Shown: positions 1 through 9,040, counted from the first letter of the stretch. The stretch: DNA of 64,000 nucleotides from Aporrectodea caliginosa (GCA_020284085.1 JACEVL010000677.1:1-64000), one strand, 5' to 3'. Numbers and translations: made by a program. Notes: generated from the sequence alone by a model not told the origin.

Positions 1-184
1 TCGTTTATTTTCGCATGGATCTCCGATTTTAATTAAAAATAATTTGTCATTTTAATAATTACTTATAACTCAGATATAATTTTTGCCGGCCTCTGGAATG
101 AGCCACTCTTTGTGAGAAGCCTCTCTTTTTCTATTGTAAATCAGCGGATGTCGTCAAAATACACTGAACACTTTGCCTGCTTAC
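1..184. other. AT-rich flank, nothing recognised
   Basis: I see no reading frame, repeat family or RNA signal here before the first twister-like element. Confidence 0.5.
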
Positions 185-275
185 TGTTTAACGACCCTTG
201 TGTGTGAACAAAGACCATTAACGTCGCCCTCCTCCTTTATCCAGGCTTGAGACTGGCACTGTCAGACCCAAGCTT
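185..275 (-). ncRNA. Twister-like element, 5' end missing
   Basis: Read on the minus strand, it holds GTGCCAGTCTCAAGCCTGG, ATAAA, GGAGGAGGG and then the 3' hairpin ending GTTAAAC. The P4 stem CCAG/CTGG is intact. The 5' strand of P2 is not seen beyond CTGACAGTGCC, so this copy is truncated. Confidence 0.5.
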
Positions 276-287
276 GTATAAAAAAGT

Positions 288-350
288 CCCTAGACTCCCC
301 CCACAGTAACCGTCGCAGGAGAGGAGGATATAACCGCACAAGCCGTGTAA
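288..350 (-). repeat. SINE-II fragment
   Basis: The segment matches the tRNA-like SINE-II of this window (ACAGTAACCGTC then GGAGGAGGAT). It is broken by the SINE-I copy that follows. Confidence 0.45.
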
Positions 351-372
351 TAAGGCGATCGTTTTATCCATT

Positions 373-611
373 GGGGAGTCCAGTGGCGCGTTGGATAACA
401 TCTGGCGAAGAGTGCGAGAGGTACCGAGTTCGAGCCCCGTTAGGGCGGATTTGCTTTGTAGGCTGCTATTAGCGCCGTGTATTACAAGCTGGCTGTCTGT
501 TCTGTTAGTAGTTAACTAGTTAAGATTGTTCAATTGCATAACATGTAAATGTACAGCGCAGTGCGTTTGTCAGGCGCTAAATTAAAGAAAATATATTATT
601 ATTATTATTAC
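373..611 (+). repeat. SINE-I, tRNA-derived SINE
   Basis: The head has an A-box-like TGGCGCGTTGGAT and a B-box GAGTTCGAGCC 45 bp later, as in RNA polymerase III tRNA promoters. A body of about 150 bp follows and the 3' end is a run of ATT. Five other copies share the body, including TAGCGCCGTGTATT. No intact tRNA cloverleaf is claimed. Confidence 0.75.
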
Positions 612-632
612 TAAACATTGTCAAAGCAAAGT

Positions 633-670
633 CTTATATAGTGTCAAGCGTATGCTTTAAAAGGGTGTTT
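633..670 (-). promoter_or_regulatory. PSE-TATA-like module
   Basis: On the minus strand the box is AAACACCCTTTTAAAG and TATATAAG starts 30 bp after the box start. Confidence 0.45.
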
Positions 671-735
671 AATATCTACCATTATCTACCGCCTAGTTTG
701 TTTCATATAGAAAATGGTATAACTCCGTGAGTCAA

Positions 736-780
736 CAGTTTAACGACATCTTGTGGCAACAAAGGTCGTTGACGTCAACA
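736..780 (-). ncRNA. GTTAAAC hairpin, stem GACGTC/GATGTC
   Basis: On the minus strand GACGTC, AACGACC, a loop and GATGTC are followed by GTTAAACTG. The six pairs include one G-U. The facing promoter-like module is at 1012-1049, further away than in other copies because extra sequence lies between. Confidence 0.45.
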
Positions 781-1000
781 GAAATTATTCTGAACCGTTC
801 TCACCGTTATATTTCAATTGTTATTGTATTCAAACACGATGTGCAATGCAGCAATAGCCGCTCTTCTGTTTTTACTTATAGAGCGAATACTACACTTAAA
901 AGAAGTGTTTTGAATTTTTGTTATTATTTTTTTCATTGTTTTTTTCATTGTTTTGAATGGCACAAAGCATTATATGTCAATAAACAAATAAAGCACGTTC
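780..1000. repeat. Inverted-duplication anchor, partner 45130-45350
   Basis: The sequence recurs in reverse complement at 45130-45350, including the rare strings GAACCGTTCTCACCGTT and AGCCGCTCTTCTGTTT in diverged form. A same-orientation, more diverged copy is at about 48090-48270. Confidence 0.65.
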
Positions 1001-1011
1001 ATTGCGAGTTC

Positions 1012-1049
1012 ATTATATAGTATCACAATAATGCTTTCAAAAGGTGTCT
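1012..1049 (-). promoter_or_regulatory. PSE-TATA-like module
   Basis: Minus-strand box AGACACCTTTTGAAAG, with TATATAAT starting 30 bp after the box start. Confidence 0.45.
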
Positions 1050-1132
1050 AGCTGCAAACATTGCTAACGGCTGCAATTTCTCATTAAATGTTGCAAGCGT
1101 TACACTTACTGAACGCACGGACATGCAATTGA

Positions 1133-1214
1133 AGTTTAACGATGCTGTGTCGTAAAAAAGATGACTATGGAGTCGCCCTCCTCCTTTCTCCTGGATTGGC
1201 ACTGGCGCTGCCGC
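1133..1214 (-). ncRNA. Twister-like element, decayed
   Basis: Minus strand: GCGCCAGTGCCAATCCAGGAG, then AAAGGAGGAGGGCGAC and a 3' hairpin ending GTTAAACTTC. Part of the P4 arm is deleted. Confidence 0.45.
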
Positions 1215-1356
1215 ATATAGATAAATAAACATACAGTATCAGGTATAAGTATAATGAAGAGTTTTAGCGCCAACTAACTCGCGATCCCGATTTTTTCTTA
1301 AAGTAAGTCTGAACAACTGCTGAAAGTGACGACAGACTAGTAGTAGTATTAGTTTC

Positions 1357-1458
1357 AGTTTAAGTGTCGTTTGATAAGAACTATCATTAGCGTCGCCTTC
1401 ATCCATTATTCAGCCTTTGGACTGGCACTGTCAAAGTACAAACAGTGACGGAGTTGTG
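1357..1458 (-). ncRNA. Twister-like element
   Basis: Minus strand begins CAACTCCGTC. P3 is CACTGT/ACAGTG and the conserved run is GCCAGTCCAAAGGCTGAATA. The 3' part is GGCGACGCTAATG and a decayed hairpin. Confidence 0.5.
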
Positions 1459-1493
1459 ACTACAGAGGCATACATTATTTAGGACCAATGAAA

Positions 1494-1880
1494 TTATGTT
1501 AATACGGTTTTTGGCGTCAACTCGCGGTCTCATTAATTTCAATAGAACGACAACCCACTTAACGCGTTACGGAAGCGAACTTTATATAAGGTCGGTTAAA
1601 TATGTTTTAAAGGTGTTTTGCTTCAAAGCTTTGCCTCGCTTGTGTCTATAGCAAATGTGCCACTAATAAAATAAGAACATTAGACAACGTGGGGCATTTA
1701 AAGTCGTTTTCTGGTTAACTCTAAGATCAAAACTTCTGCTCTAAAAAAACTGCTAGAATACTGTTGACGTAAGTTGGTATTGTATTATTATTATTATTAT
1801 CCAAATAATTCGGTGCTTAAATGTTTCTTGTATACTTCCGATGGTAAGAGAGTATTTCTGTGCCAGGGCGGATCCTGGAA
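1494..1880. repeat. Inverted-duplication anchor, partner 44743-45115
   Basis: This stretch, from the GACCGCGAGTTGACG-like end to the GGGCGGATCCTGG end, recurs in reverse complement at 44743-45115, directly beside the 47-bp satellite. It includes the promoter-like module 1581-1618. Confidence 0.75.
1581..1618 (-). promoter_or_regulatory. PSE-TATA-like module
   Basis: Minus-strand box AAACACCTTTAAAACA with TATATAAA starting 30 bp after the box start. The duplicate at 44995-45032 keeps the same spacing. Confidence 0.5.
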
Positions 1881-2020
1881 AGCCCTGGGAGAATTATAGT
1901 CCCTTCCATCTGAGCTCTGGGGATTGGTTGGCCTCCCAACTGGGAAGCAATGGGAACTGTTTTAAATAAATATGGCCTTTACCAGCTTTGTGGAATATCA
2001 TAGGTGTTAGAATAATGCTG
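1855..2020 (+). repeat. Dispersed repeat preceding a GT array
   Basis: Copies lie at 6470-6680, 49920-50140 and 60945-61115, and inverted at 32575-32690. All contain an AATAAATA stretch, a GTGGAATTTCTGGAT-like stretch and GGTGTTAGA; most are followed by a GT array, so the array is part of the unit. Confidence 0.6.
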
Positions 2021-2040
2021 GAACAGGGTGGGGGTGTGAT

Positions 2041-2355
<315 letters not shown>

Positions 2356-2429
2356 TCTGTATTTTTTGCCCTCCTTTCAGTGTATATAATTACACGCATG
2401 ACCAGAACATCGATGGCGCTGATTATAAA

Positions 2430-2524
2430 TTGCAAGTGAAGGACTTACTCGAAGGTCCCCTAACACAGAAACCATCTCAGGAGACGAGGATCGAAACCTG
2501 TACTTTTCGATTTACAGGGCAACA
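2430..2524 (-). repeat. SINE-II fragment
   Basis: Minus strand carries a B-box-like GGTTTCGATCC and the CORE-like run GGACCTTCGAGTAAGTCCTT. Confidence 0.5.
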
Positions 2525-2722
2525 TTTATAATTAAAATAATTTTTCTTATTTTCAGATAAGTCTGAACTTTTCTTCTCGCTCACAGTTTCAAATTAAAAT
2601 TAATTTTTAATTTTTAATAATTAAATTTCTTCGGCATCTGTTTCTGTCGCAAAAGCTAATCGCGAGAGCACACTTTAAGAGTAACAAGGATAATTTTATA
2701 TAGTTTTTGTTTTGTTTTGGAC

Positions 2723-2856
2723 TGTTTAACGACTAGCTGTATGGTAACAAAGACCCTTAGCGTCGCCCTCCTCCTTCTCTCCAGGCTTGGGACTGGCACT
2801 GAGACTGGCACAAAGCACGGAGGTGCAATGCACGAACGTTCAGTGGCGGAGGTAAC
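2723..2856 (-). ncRNA. Twister-like element with a long P3 arm
   Basis: Minus strand: TTACCTCCGCC, then P3 CACTGA/TCAGTG enclosing about 40 bp, then GTGCCAGTCCCAAGCCTGG, GGAGGAGGGCGAC and a hairpin ending GTTAAACAG. P2 is CTCC/GGAG and P4 is CCAG/CTGG. It is among the most complete copies and its P3 arm is the longest. Confidence 0.65.
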
Positions 2857-2859
2857 TTT

Positions 2860-3062
2860 GCGTACTTGGTCACCGATCCTCGTCTCCGCTTGGCCAGAAG
2901 TCAGACCGGGCTGAACTCGTCTTCTCTGGCTGGCCAGATGTCAGGATCGGCTGAAGCCCCCTCGCCCCGTCAAGGCGTACGCATCGGACATCTACGCCGT
3001 CGAGTGAAACTTCTGAGGCAGTTGCTCGAACGGCGCTCCGAGGCGGCAATTATAGCGGTCCA
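2860..3062. other. GC-rich island of unknown origin
   Basis: The base composition is much richer in G and C than both flanks, and the plus strand is open for 72 codons from 2866. I recognise no domain. It could be a fragment of a mobile element. It adjoins the 5' end of the twister-like element at 2723-2856. Confidence 0.35.
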
Positions 3063-3075
3063 TGGCGAGATCACA

Positions 3076-3113
3076 TTTATATAGCATCAAAAGAATCTGT
3101 TTAAAAGGTGTCT
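3076..3113 (-). promoter_or_regulatory. PSE-TATA-like module
   Basis: Minus-strand box AGACACCTTTTAAACA; TATATAAA starts 30 bp after the box start. It faces away from the module at 3561. Confidence 0.5.
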
Positions 3114-3191
3114 AATATTAAATATTAGTAATTATTGCGTTTGTTCCGCTGTTTTCACACCGAAGTATATGGGCATACAGGTTAGTTAGTT

Positions 3192-3296
3192 GCTGTTTAA
3201 CGATGCTGCGTCATTACAAGGATGATTAGCGTCGCCCTCTCCTTAAACCAGGCTTAGGACTGGCACTGCCACAGTACGAGTAGTGGCGAATTTATG
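3192..3296 (-). ncRNA. Twister-like element
   Basis: Minus strand: AAATTCGCC, P3 CACT/AGTG, GTGCCAGTCCTAAGCCTGG, then GGAGAGGGCGACGC and the hairpin ending GTTAAACAG. One GGA is missing from the P2 3' strand. Confidence 0.55.
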
Positions 3297-3560
3297 TTAC
3301 CTCCCAGCTAACGACTCAAACAGATTCTTCTGCTAACTGACTCGAGTCACTTGTCTGGGTTAATACACGGAGTCGAATTCCAATCCTCATGATCATCCAT
3401 TGATATCTTGGACAAAATGATAACGGCGCAATAGAAGTCCTAGATTAGATTAGATTAGATTAGATTAAGGAAAGGGATAATAAGATTAGATTAAACAAGA
3501 TGAGATAAGTTAAGCTTCACTTTCTCATGAACTAGCATCAATCAATTATAATGTAATCAT

Positions 3561-3598
3561 AGACACCTTTAAAACGTATGCGACAGATACTATAAATA
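3561..3598 (+). promoter_or_regulatory. PSE-TATA-like module
   Basis: Box AGACACCTTTAAAACG; TATAAATA starts at 3591. Confidence 0.5.
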
Positions 3599-3708
3599 TA
3601 TTACGCGCAGAATTTCATCATGTAGAGTATGCAGGTCATGGACAGAATAAGATGAACTATCTTCTGTTACAAAATATTGAATATTAGTGAAATTGTAGAG
3701 CTCTGTTT

Positions 3709-3743
3709 TGACACATTTGATGGTGTCATTCGGATGCTATAAG
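3709..3743 (+). promoter_or_regulatory. PSE-TATA-like module, dyad type
   Basis: Box GACACATTTGATGGTGTC is a near-palindrome; TATAAG starts 29 bp after the box start. A GTTAAAC-type hairpin follows at 3778. Confidence 0.45.
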
Positions 3744-3777
3744 TTTCTTGTTCTGATTGTATTATATATTTTCCTTA

Positions 3778-3815
3778 TTGTCGTCAACGGCCTTTGATGT
3801 CATAAGACGACGTTG
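3778..3815 (+). ncRNA. Hairpin, stem GTCGTC/GACGAC
   Basis: GTCGTC, AACGGCC, a 13-base loop and GACGAC form six Watson-Crick pairs. The usual GTTAAAC tail is changed to GTTGAGC here. Confidence 0.5.
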
Positions 3816-3927
3816 AGCATTGGATTAAACAAATTCAGCATGTGTCTTTAAAGGAGCATTTCAGTTATACCAAGTTTAAGTTAGGCTTCACTATCTTATG
3901 ACCAAACATGTACCAATGAAAATATTT

Positions 3928-3966
3928 AGACACCTTTAAAACGGATATCTTGGATGCTATTTATAT
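3928..3966 (+). promoter_or_regulatory. PSE-TATA-like module split by an insertion
   Basis: Box AGACACCTTTAAAACG; TATTTATA at 3958. The twister-like element 3967-4082 lies directly after the TATA box and duplicates GCTATTTATAT on both sides. Confidence 0.6.
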
Positions 3967-4082
3967 AAAACTCCGCCACTGTTCACTTTCTGACAGTGCA
4001 AGTCCCAAGCCTGGATAAAGGAGGAGGGCGACGCTAATGGTCTTTGTTACCACACAGTGGTCGTTAAACAGTAAACAAGCAA
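3967..4082 (+). mobile_element. Twister-like retroposed element with 11-bp target-site duplication
   Basis: The element starts AAAACTCCGCC and ends in an A-rich tail after GTTAAACAG. P2 is CTCC/GGAG, P3 is CACTGT/ACAGTG, and the conserved run is GCAAGTCCCAAGCCTGG with ATAAA and GGAGGAGGG. The flanks GCTATTTATAT at 3956-3966 and 4083-4093 are identical. A twister cuts just before the AAC that begins this element, so the inserted RNA looks like the 3' cleavage product. The ribozyme assignment rests on fold and on remembered consensus. Confidence 0.75.
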
Positions 4083-4279
4083 GCTATTTATATTTCACGC
4101 AATTTACAGGATTATGTTTGTGCTGAAATTATCTGAGGTTCATGGACATTAGTAACTATTATTACTTAATATGCTGTTGAACAATATCATTGTAGCCTGT
4201 TGGTGACATTGTTGTGAGCTGTTTTGACTTCTTGGATTGATGTCTTCACCGTATAGATTTATAATTCTATTGTATTGCA

Positions 4280-4800
4280 TTGTATAACCTCGTTTGTTCC
4301 TATAGTAAATCCGCCACTTATTTCAGCCACAATGAAAGAATCAACAGTACCTCTATACACAGAACCAGAGCATCGCAGGACTTCTCGTTTACTTCCCAGC
4401 CTATGCTTCAATTAAATTCTTCTGCCTGGGTCAATACACAGAGTCGAACCCACATCCTCACGATCATCGACTGGTGTCTTGGACATTATGATTACGGCTC
4501 AATAGAAGTCATGGATTAGATTAGATTAGATGGGAATGGATTTAGATAAGATCAGATAAAGGAATAATAAGTTAAGGTATAAGATAATATATAAAAATAT
4601 TTACTAGTTTATTCTAAGACTTTCTAATGAACTTTAATTATTCATTATCACTCATGTTAGCATTTTTGCGTTTTTGTCAGATTGTTTTTCTCAATAAACG
4701 AATATATGTATAAGTTAGACTTCACTTTCTCATGAACTAGCGTCAAGCGATGATTTTATTTACACACCTTTAAAACGGATGGACCAGATTCTATTTATAA
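4280..4800. repeat. Promoter cassette with tRNA-like segment
   Basis: It holds the cassette interior (CTCGTTTGTTCCTATAGTAA, a minus-strand B-box near 4440, a short TTAGA tract at 4515) and ends in the plus-strand module 4762. The interior shows no reading frame. Confidence 0.5.
4762..4799 (+). promoter_or_regulatory. PSE-TATA-like module
   Basis: Box ACACACCTTTAAAACG; TATTTATA starts at 4792. An snRNA-like segment with the GTTAAAC hairpin follows. Confidence 0.5.
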
Positions 4801-4860
4801 ATCACGCGGTCAATATTTGCTTAATGATGTTAAGGCTGTAGTATGCCAAACAAAAATCTT

Positions 4861-4906
4861 TGTCGGCGGAAACGGCCTATGTTGTCATAAGCTGCCGTTA
4901 AACTGT
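4861..4906 (+). ncRNA. GTTAAAC hairpin, stem GGCGG/CTGCC
   Basis: GGCGG-A-AACGGCC, a loop and GCTGCC are followed by GTTAAACTGTGG. The innermost pair is broken by an A. The upstream TATGCCAAAC and AATCTTTGT occur in the other copies of this type. Confidence 0.5.
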
Positions 4907-4998
4907 GGAAACACTTATTTGTATGCTTCGTAGCTCTGCTTCTATAGCAATGTACGGTCGACGTGAACGGTAGACACAAGATGTCTTCAAACAATAAC

Positions 4999-5107
4999 AA
5001 ACTCTGCCCCTACTGTGGTAGTGGCAGTTCCAAGTCTGTATAAAGAAGGAGGGCGACGTTAGTCATCTTTGTTATGACACGGGGTCGTTAAACAGCAACT
5101 AACCAAC
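4999..5107 (+). mobile_element. Twister-like element nested in a type-A hairpin unit
   Basis: It begins AAACTCTGCC; P3 is CTAC/GTAG and the run is GTTCCAAGTCTGTATAAA. It ends GTCGTTAAACAGCAACTAACC. CAAACAATAACAAA flanks it at 4988-5001 and 5108-5121, and the empty site (ACAATAACAAATTAG) is seen in other units. The same insertion at the same site recurs at 51546 and, worn, at 58071. Confidence 0.7.
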
Positions 5108-5264
5108 CAAACAATAACAAATTAGTAATCATTATTATTATTAGCAGTGTCTATTATAATTGTTACTAGTATTTCAATTACTAAACACGTGGATTAGAAT
5201 TGTTATTGGTATTTCATTAACTATACACGTATGCTCAGTAAATCATTTTGATGAGCATATTCTG

Positions 5265-5362
5265 TGAACGACTTACTCAATGACCTTGCACTGTACGCAG
5301 TAACCATCTCAAAGAGAGGAGTACCGAACCCGTATTATTCAAGTTACAATGCGTGCATACAA
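5265..5362 (-). repeat. SINE-II
   Basis: Minus strand has a B-box-like GGGTTCGGTACTCC and the CORE-like CAAGGTCATTGAGTAAGTC. Confidence 0.55.
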
Positions 5363-5399
5363 AGTAACCGGTGCCTTGCAAACAACGTTGTATTAAGAA

Positions 5400-5670
5400 A
5401 CAAACTGTAAAGTAAGATGCAATTGTTATACACTAAACACTACAGATTTAAATAGGTGAGTACTATATATTGTTTGTTTACTATTAAACACCAGGATAAT
5501 CAACGAAACGAATTAGATTAGATTAATCGATAACTTGTTTTTGGTCTCTTATTATCGCTCAGTATCTTTCTATCGTTCTCTTCGTATCAATCTCTTCCCA
5601 ACACAGGTAAGTCCATTTGGACAGAAGTTAACGCTGAAGCCGGACACATTAACCGAATGGTAATCGCGCT
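5400..5670. other. Spacer of the repeat mosaic
   Basis: A diverged copy lies at 58440-58720 (CACCAGGATAATCAACGAAA, GAGATTGATACG-like runs on the minus strand). No coding or RNA signal is visible. Confidence 0.5.
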
Positions 5671-5675
5671 GTTTT

Positions 5676-5713
5676 AGACACCTTTAAAACGTGGTCAGCT
5701 GATGCTATATAAA
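5676..5713 (+). promoter_or_regulatory. PSE-TATA-like module
   Basis: Box AGACACCTTTAAAACG; TATATAAA starts at 5706. It lies closest to the best snRNA-like unit of the window. Confidence 0.55.
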
Positions 5714-5734
5714 TTTGGTCGCCGATGACAAATC

Positions 5735-5813
5735 GAAAGAGCTGTAATATGCCAAAACTAATCTTTGTCGGCGGCAACGGCCAATGTTGTCATAAGCTGC
5801 CGTTAAACTGTGG
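5735..5813 (+). ncRNA. Putative small RNA with 3' GTTAAAC hairpin
   Basis: About 25-30 bp after the TATA box begins GAGCTGTAATATGCC, followed by the Sm-site-like AATCTTTGT and a hairpin GGCGGC/GCTGCC (one G-U), then GTTAAACTGTGG. The order (short 5' single strand, Sm-like site, 3' hairpin) resembles U7 and other Sm-class RNAs. The start is inferred from TATA spacing; no transcript is shown. Confidence 0.5.
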
Positions 5814-6091
5814 ACACACACACACACAAATCGAGTGATTCACTAATACAATAATTTTCTGTGTAGTTCTGTGTCAATTCAATAATTTCGTCATTATACG
5901 TGGAGAAAGGACATTAATGGAAACGGAAATACGGTCTCGCTCCTTTCTCTGATAAAGTAAAAGCAGACAAAAGCCAATACATAAGCGTACTTTATAATTC
6001 TAATGTCAAAAGCACTTGTTACGTGGTCTCGTTTGTTTCTATAGTAAATCCGATGCGTATGGAAGTCACTACGTACGCTGCGAAAGTGCAC

Positions 6092-6129
6092 TTTATATAG
6101 AATCATTTAAATATCTTATGAAGGTGTTT
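6092..6129 (-). promoter_or_regulatory. PSE-TATA-like module
   Basis: Minus-strand box AAACACCTTCATAAGA; TATATAAA starts 30 bp after the box start. Confidence 0.45.
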
Positions 6130-6213
6130 ATCATCAATTCGTTGCATCGTTTCAATTTCTATACTAAACTCTGCTTATTCCTGATACCCATTGAAGACAC
6201 TTCGGTAGCGTTC

Positions 6214-6251
6214 ATTATATAGCATCATGGATATATGTTATAAAGGTGTTT
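6214..6251 (-). promoter_or_regulatory. PSE-TATA-like module
   Basis: Minus-strand box AAACACCTTTATAACA; TATATAAT starts 30 bp after the box start. Confidence 0.45.
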
Positions 6252-6469
6252 AGCGTCAACTCGTGGCTTCTTTTGTTTCCATGGTAAAGTCACAAAATGA
6301 TAAAATTAATCCTTTGGGCATTTTGGTGCATTTAAAGCCATATTTTGTGTACCGTAGGATCTTCGATATATATAACGGCTTATTTGTAACTTCTGCGTTA
6401 TAACTGCGAGAAATAAGTTGATGTAGGTTACTATTATATTATTCTGCCAAGGTGCTTTACATAAATATC

Positions 6470-6680
6470 TTTTATGTATTTCTGAGCAAAGGACGAATCC
6501 AGGAGAGGAGCGGGGAGCCTGGGAAGGACCACCATTTTGTCCCTCCCTGGGCTTTGAGGATTGGTGGCCCTTTAATCTGGGTAAGATTTGGATTGTTTTC
6601 AATAAATACGACCTTGATCAGCTTAGTGGAATTTCTGGATCCATCCGTGTGTCCGACGACATAGGTGTTAGACTAATGAA
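6470..6680 (+). repeat. Dispersed repeat preceding a GT array
   Basis: This copy of the unit at 1855-2020 is the most complete and contains CCATCCGTGTGTCCGAC. Confidence 0.6.
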
Positions 6681-6816
6681 AAACTATCACTGGAGATCTT
6701 TTTGTATGTGAGCTTTTTATCAATTTTTAAGAAGCAGGTGGATTGCTTTGCTCAACCGACGAGTTTTGATTAACAGAGGTTGTGTATTGCAGACATAATT
6801 GAATGTTTAACATAAT

Positions 6817-7433
<617 letters not shown>

Positions 7434-7610
7434 TGTGCGTACGTGTGTGTGTGTATGCGCATGTGTCGTTGCGTATGCTTGTGCGTATGCGCGCGTCTCT
7501 GTGTGCTTGTGTATGTGTGGTTGTGCTTGTGTGCGTATGCTCGTAAGTGTGTCTTGTGTGCGTGTATGTGCGTTTGTAATTATCGCTCGCTTTTGCTTTC
7601 TGCGGCCATG
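7434..7610. repeat. Degenerate GT-rich flank
   Basis: It is a decayed continuation of the GT array. An inverted copy is at 32250-32450. Confidence 0.7.
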
Positions 7611-7768
7611 AAGTAAAAAGTTATCTTTTTCCTATGAATTTGTTGGACTTTCTAATAAAATAAATTCAAGATTGCCGAAAAATATTCGTTCATCAAAATG
7701 ATATCTAATCTAAGTTACTATACTTTAAGCTTCCTCCTTACACCTACTGAAATCCAAATCATGCGTTT

Positions 7769-7806
7769 TTTATAAAGCGACAGATGAATGCGATTAAAAG
7801 GTGTAT
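7769..7806 (-). promoter_or_regulatory. PSE-TATA-like module, weak
   Basis: Minus-strand box ATACACCTTTTAATCG; TTTATAAAA starts about 30 bp on. Confidence 0.35.
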
Positions 7807-7899
7807 ATCTTCAACCATTTCACTTGGCCTCGTTACTTTGTTCCTATAGGAAATCTGTAACTAACATTACTATAAGTCACAACAAACTTTAGGAGTACT

Positions 7900-7937
7900 C
7901 ATATATAGTATCAGATGAATGCGTTAAAAAGGTGTTT
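7900..7937 (-). promoter_or_regulatory. PSE-TATA-like module
   Basis: Minus-strand box AAACACCTTTTTAACG; TATATATG starts 30 bp after the box start. Confidence 0.5.
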
Positions 7938-8340
7938 AACAGCAGCCATTACACATGGCCTCGTTTGCTCATAAAGAATGATACGCCGCAGACTTGAGCT
8001 TAACATGGATGACTTACAGGGACCTTTATACACGGAACCAGTCCATCGTGGGACTTGTCGTTTACTTTGCAGCCTATGCCTCGACCTCCTTTGCTTACTG
8101 ACAGAGTCACTTGCATTGGGTCATTACACGGAGTCGAATCCGCATTTTCACGATCATCGACTGATATCTTGGACACTCTGATAACGGCTCAATAGAAATC
8201 CTAGATTAGATCAGATTAGATTAGAATGGATTTGAATTATATCGGATTAAAGTAAGGGATAATTTGATAAGATTTAAAATTCAGATAAGATAAGCTTCAC
8301 TTTTTCATGAACTAGCGTCAATCGATGATAATAGATTTTT

Positions 8341-8378
8341 AGACACCTTTAAAACGTATGCACCACATGCTATTATTA
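8341..8378 (+). promoter_or_regulatory. PSE-TATA-like module
   Basis: Box AGACACCTTTAAAACG; TATTATTA starts at 8371. A worn type-A hairpin (GGTCGAAGGTAACGG, then ATGTCGCC) follows near 8430. Confidence 0.5.
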
Positions 8379-8555
8379 CATCACGCGTTCAATCGCAGTC
8401 AGTGCGTCTTTAAAGATGACATCAGGTCGAAGGTAACGGTGGTCGTAAAATGTCGCCAAACAATTGCAAATAATCGTCATCATCATTTTTAATAGCATTG
8501 GCGATTAGTATTTAATTTACAATATACGCATGACCATTTATTGTGATTCTGATGA

Positions 8556-8652
8556 GCTGAACAATTGTGAGTGAATGACTTCCTTAAGCTCTGTACACAG
8601 TGAGGATCGAACCCGTACTCTCTCCGCGTTACAGATAGAGCGTCCTATCTAA
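8556..8652 (-). repeat. SINE-II
   Basis: Minus strand has the B-box ACGGGTTCGATCC and the CORE-like AAGTCATTCACTCACAATTG. Confidence 0.55.
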
Positions 8653-8659
8653 GCGAAAA

Positions 8660-9040
8660 ATCGATCTCTTCCTATCGATCTCTTCCTATCGATCTCATCG
8701 TAAGAGCACAGGTCGTAAAATCGTCGTTTCCGAGTTTTTCATCATTTCCGCTACACTATAATTGCACCCTAGCGACCTCAGATATAAAACGAATACGCTC
8801 TTAGTAGGACGTTAAGTCAGCTATATCAGAATCCAGGTCACGAAGTTTGGGATAATGACAATGGCAATGTGTCTGACACTGACAATGACAATAATAAATT
8901 GCTCTTTACTTCCCAGCTTATGTCTCGACAAAATTCTTCTTGTTGCTGACGTGAGCCACATGCATTTGGGTCATTACACGGATGCATTATTCAGCATATT
9001 TAAAAAACACTAATATTTGTTTTGAAAACTTAGTAATCCA
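8660..9040. other. Spacer of the repeat mosaic
   Basis: Copies of the part with TTCCGCTACACTATA recur inverted at 28380-28470 and directly near 56210. Nothing coding is visible. Confidence 0.5.

Larger units (their letters stand above)
3076..3600. repeat. Divergent promoter cassette
   Basis: A minus-strand module (3076-3113) and a plus-strand module (3561-3598) flank a twister-like element, a tRNA-like B-box on the minus strand near 3365 and a short TTAGA tract. Closely related cassettes lie at 14806-15428 and 48366-49291. Confidence 0.55.
7900..8380. repeat. Divergent promoter cassette
   Basis: Modules at 7900 (minus) and 8341 (plus) flank the standard interior, with a minus-strand B-box (GGATTCGACTCCGTG) near 8135 and a TTAGA tract. 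An inverted copy is at 28812-29330. Confidence 0.6.

Noticed and set aside
5735..5760. Spliced-leader RNA gene
   Set aside because: GCTGTAATATG contains a GT, but it lies only a few bases after the expected start, too close for a leader exon.
5735..5813. A true U6, U1 or U2 gene
   Set aside because: None of the expected conserved sequences (for example ACAGAGA of U6) is present; only the promoter-like layout and a 3' hairpin.
8540..8580. Hammerhead ribozyme core (CTGATGAGCTGAGCAATTG occurs many times)
   Set aside because: CTGATGAG is followed by GTGAGTGAAGG rather than a stem II and GAAA. It is the 3' flank of SINE-II.
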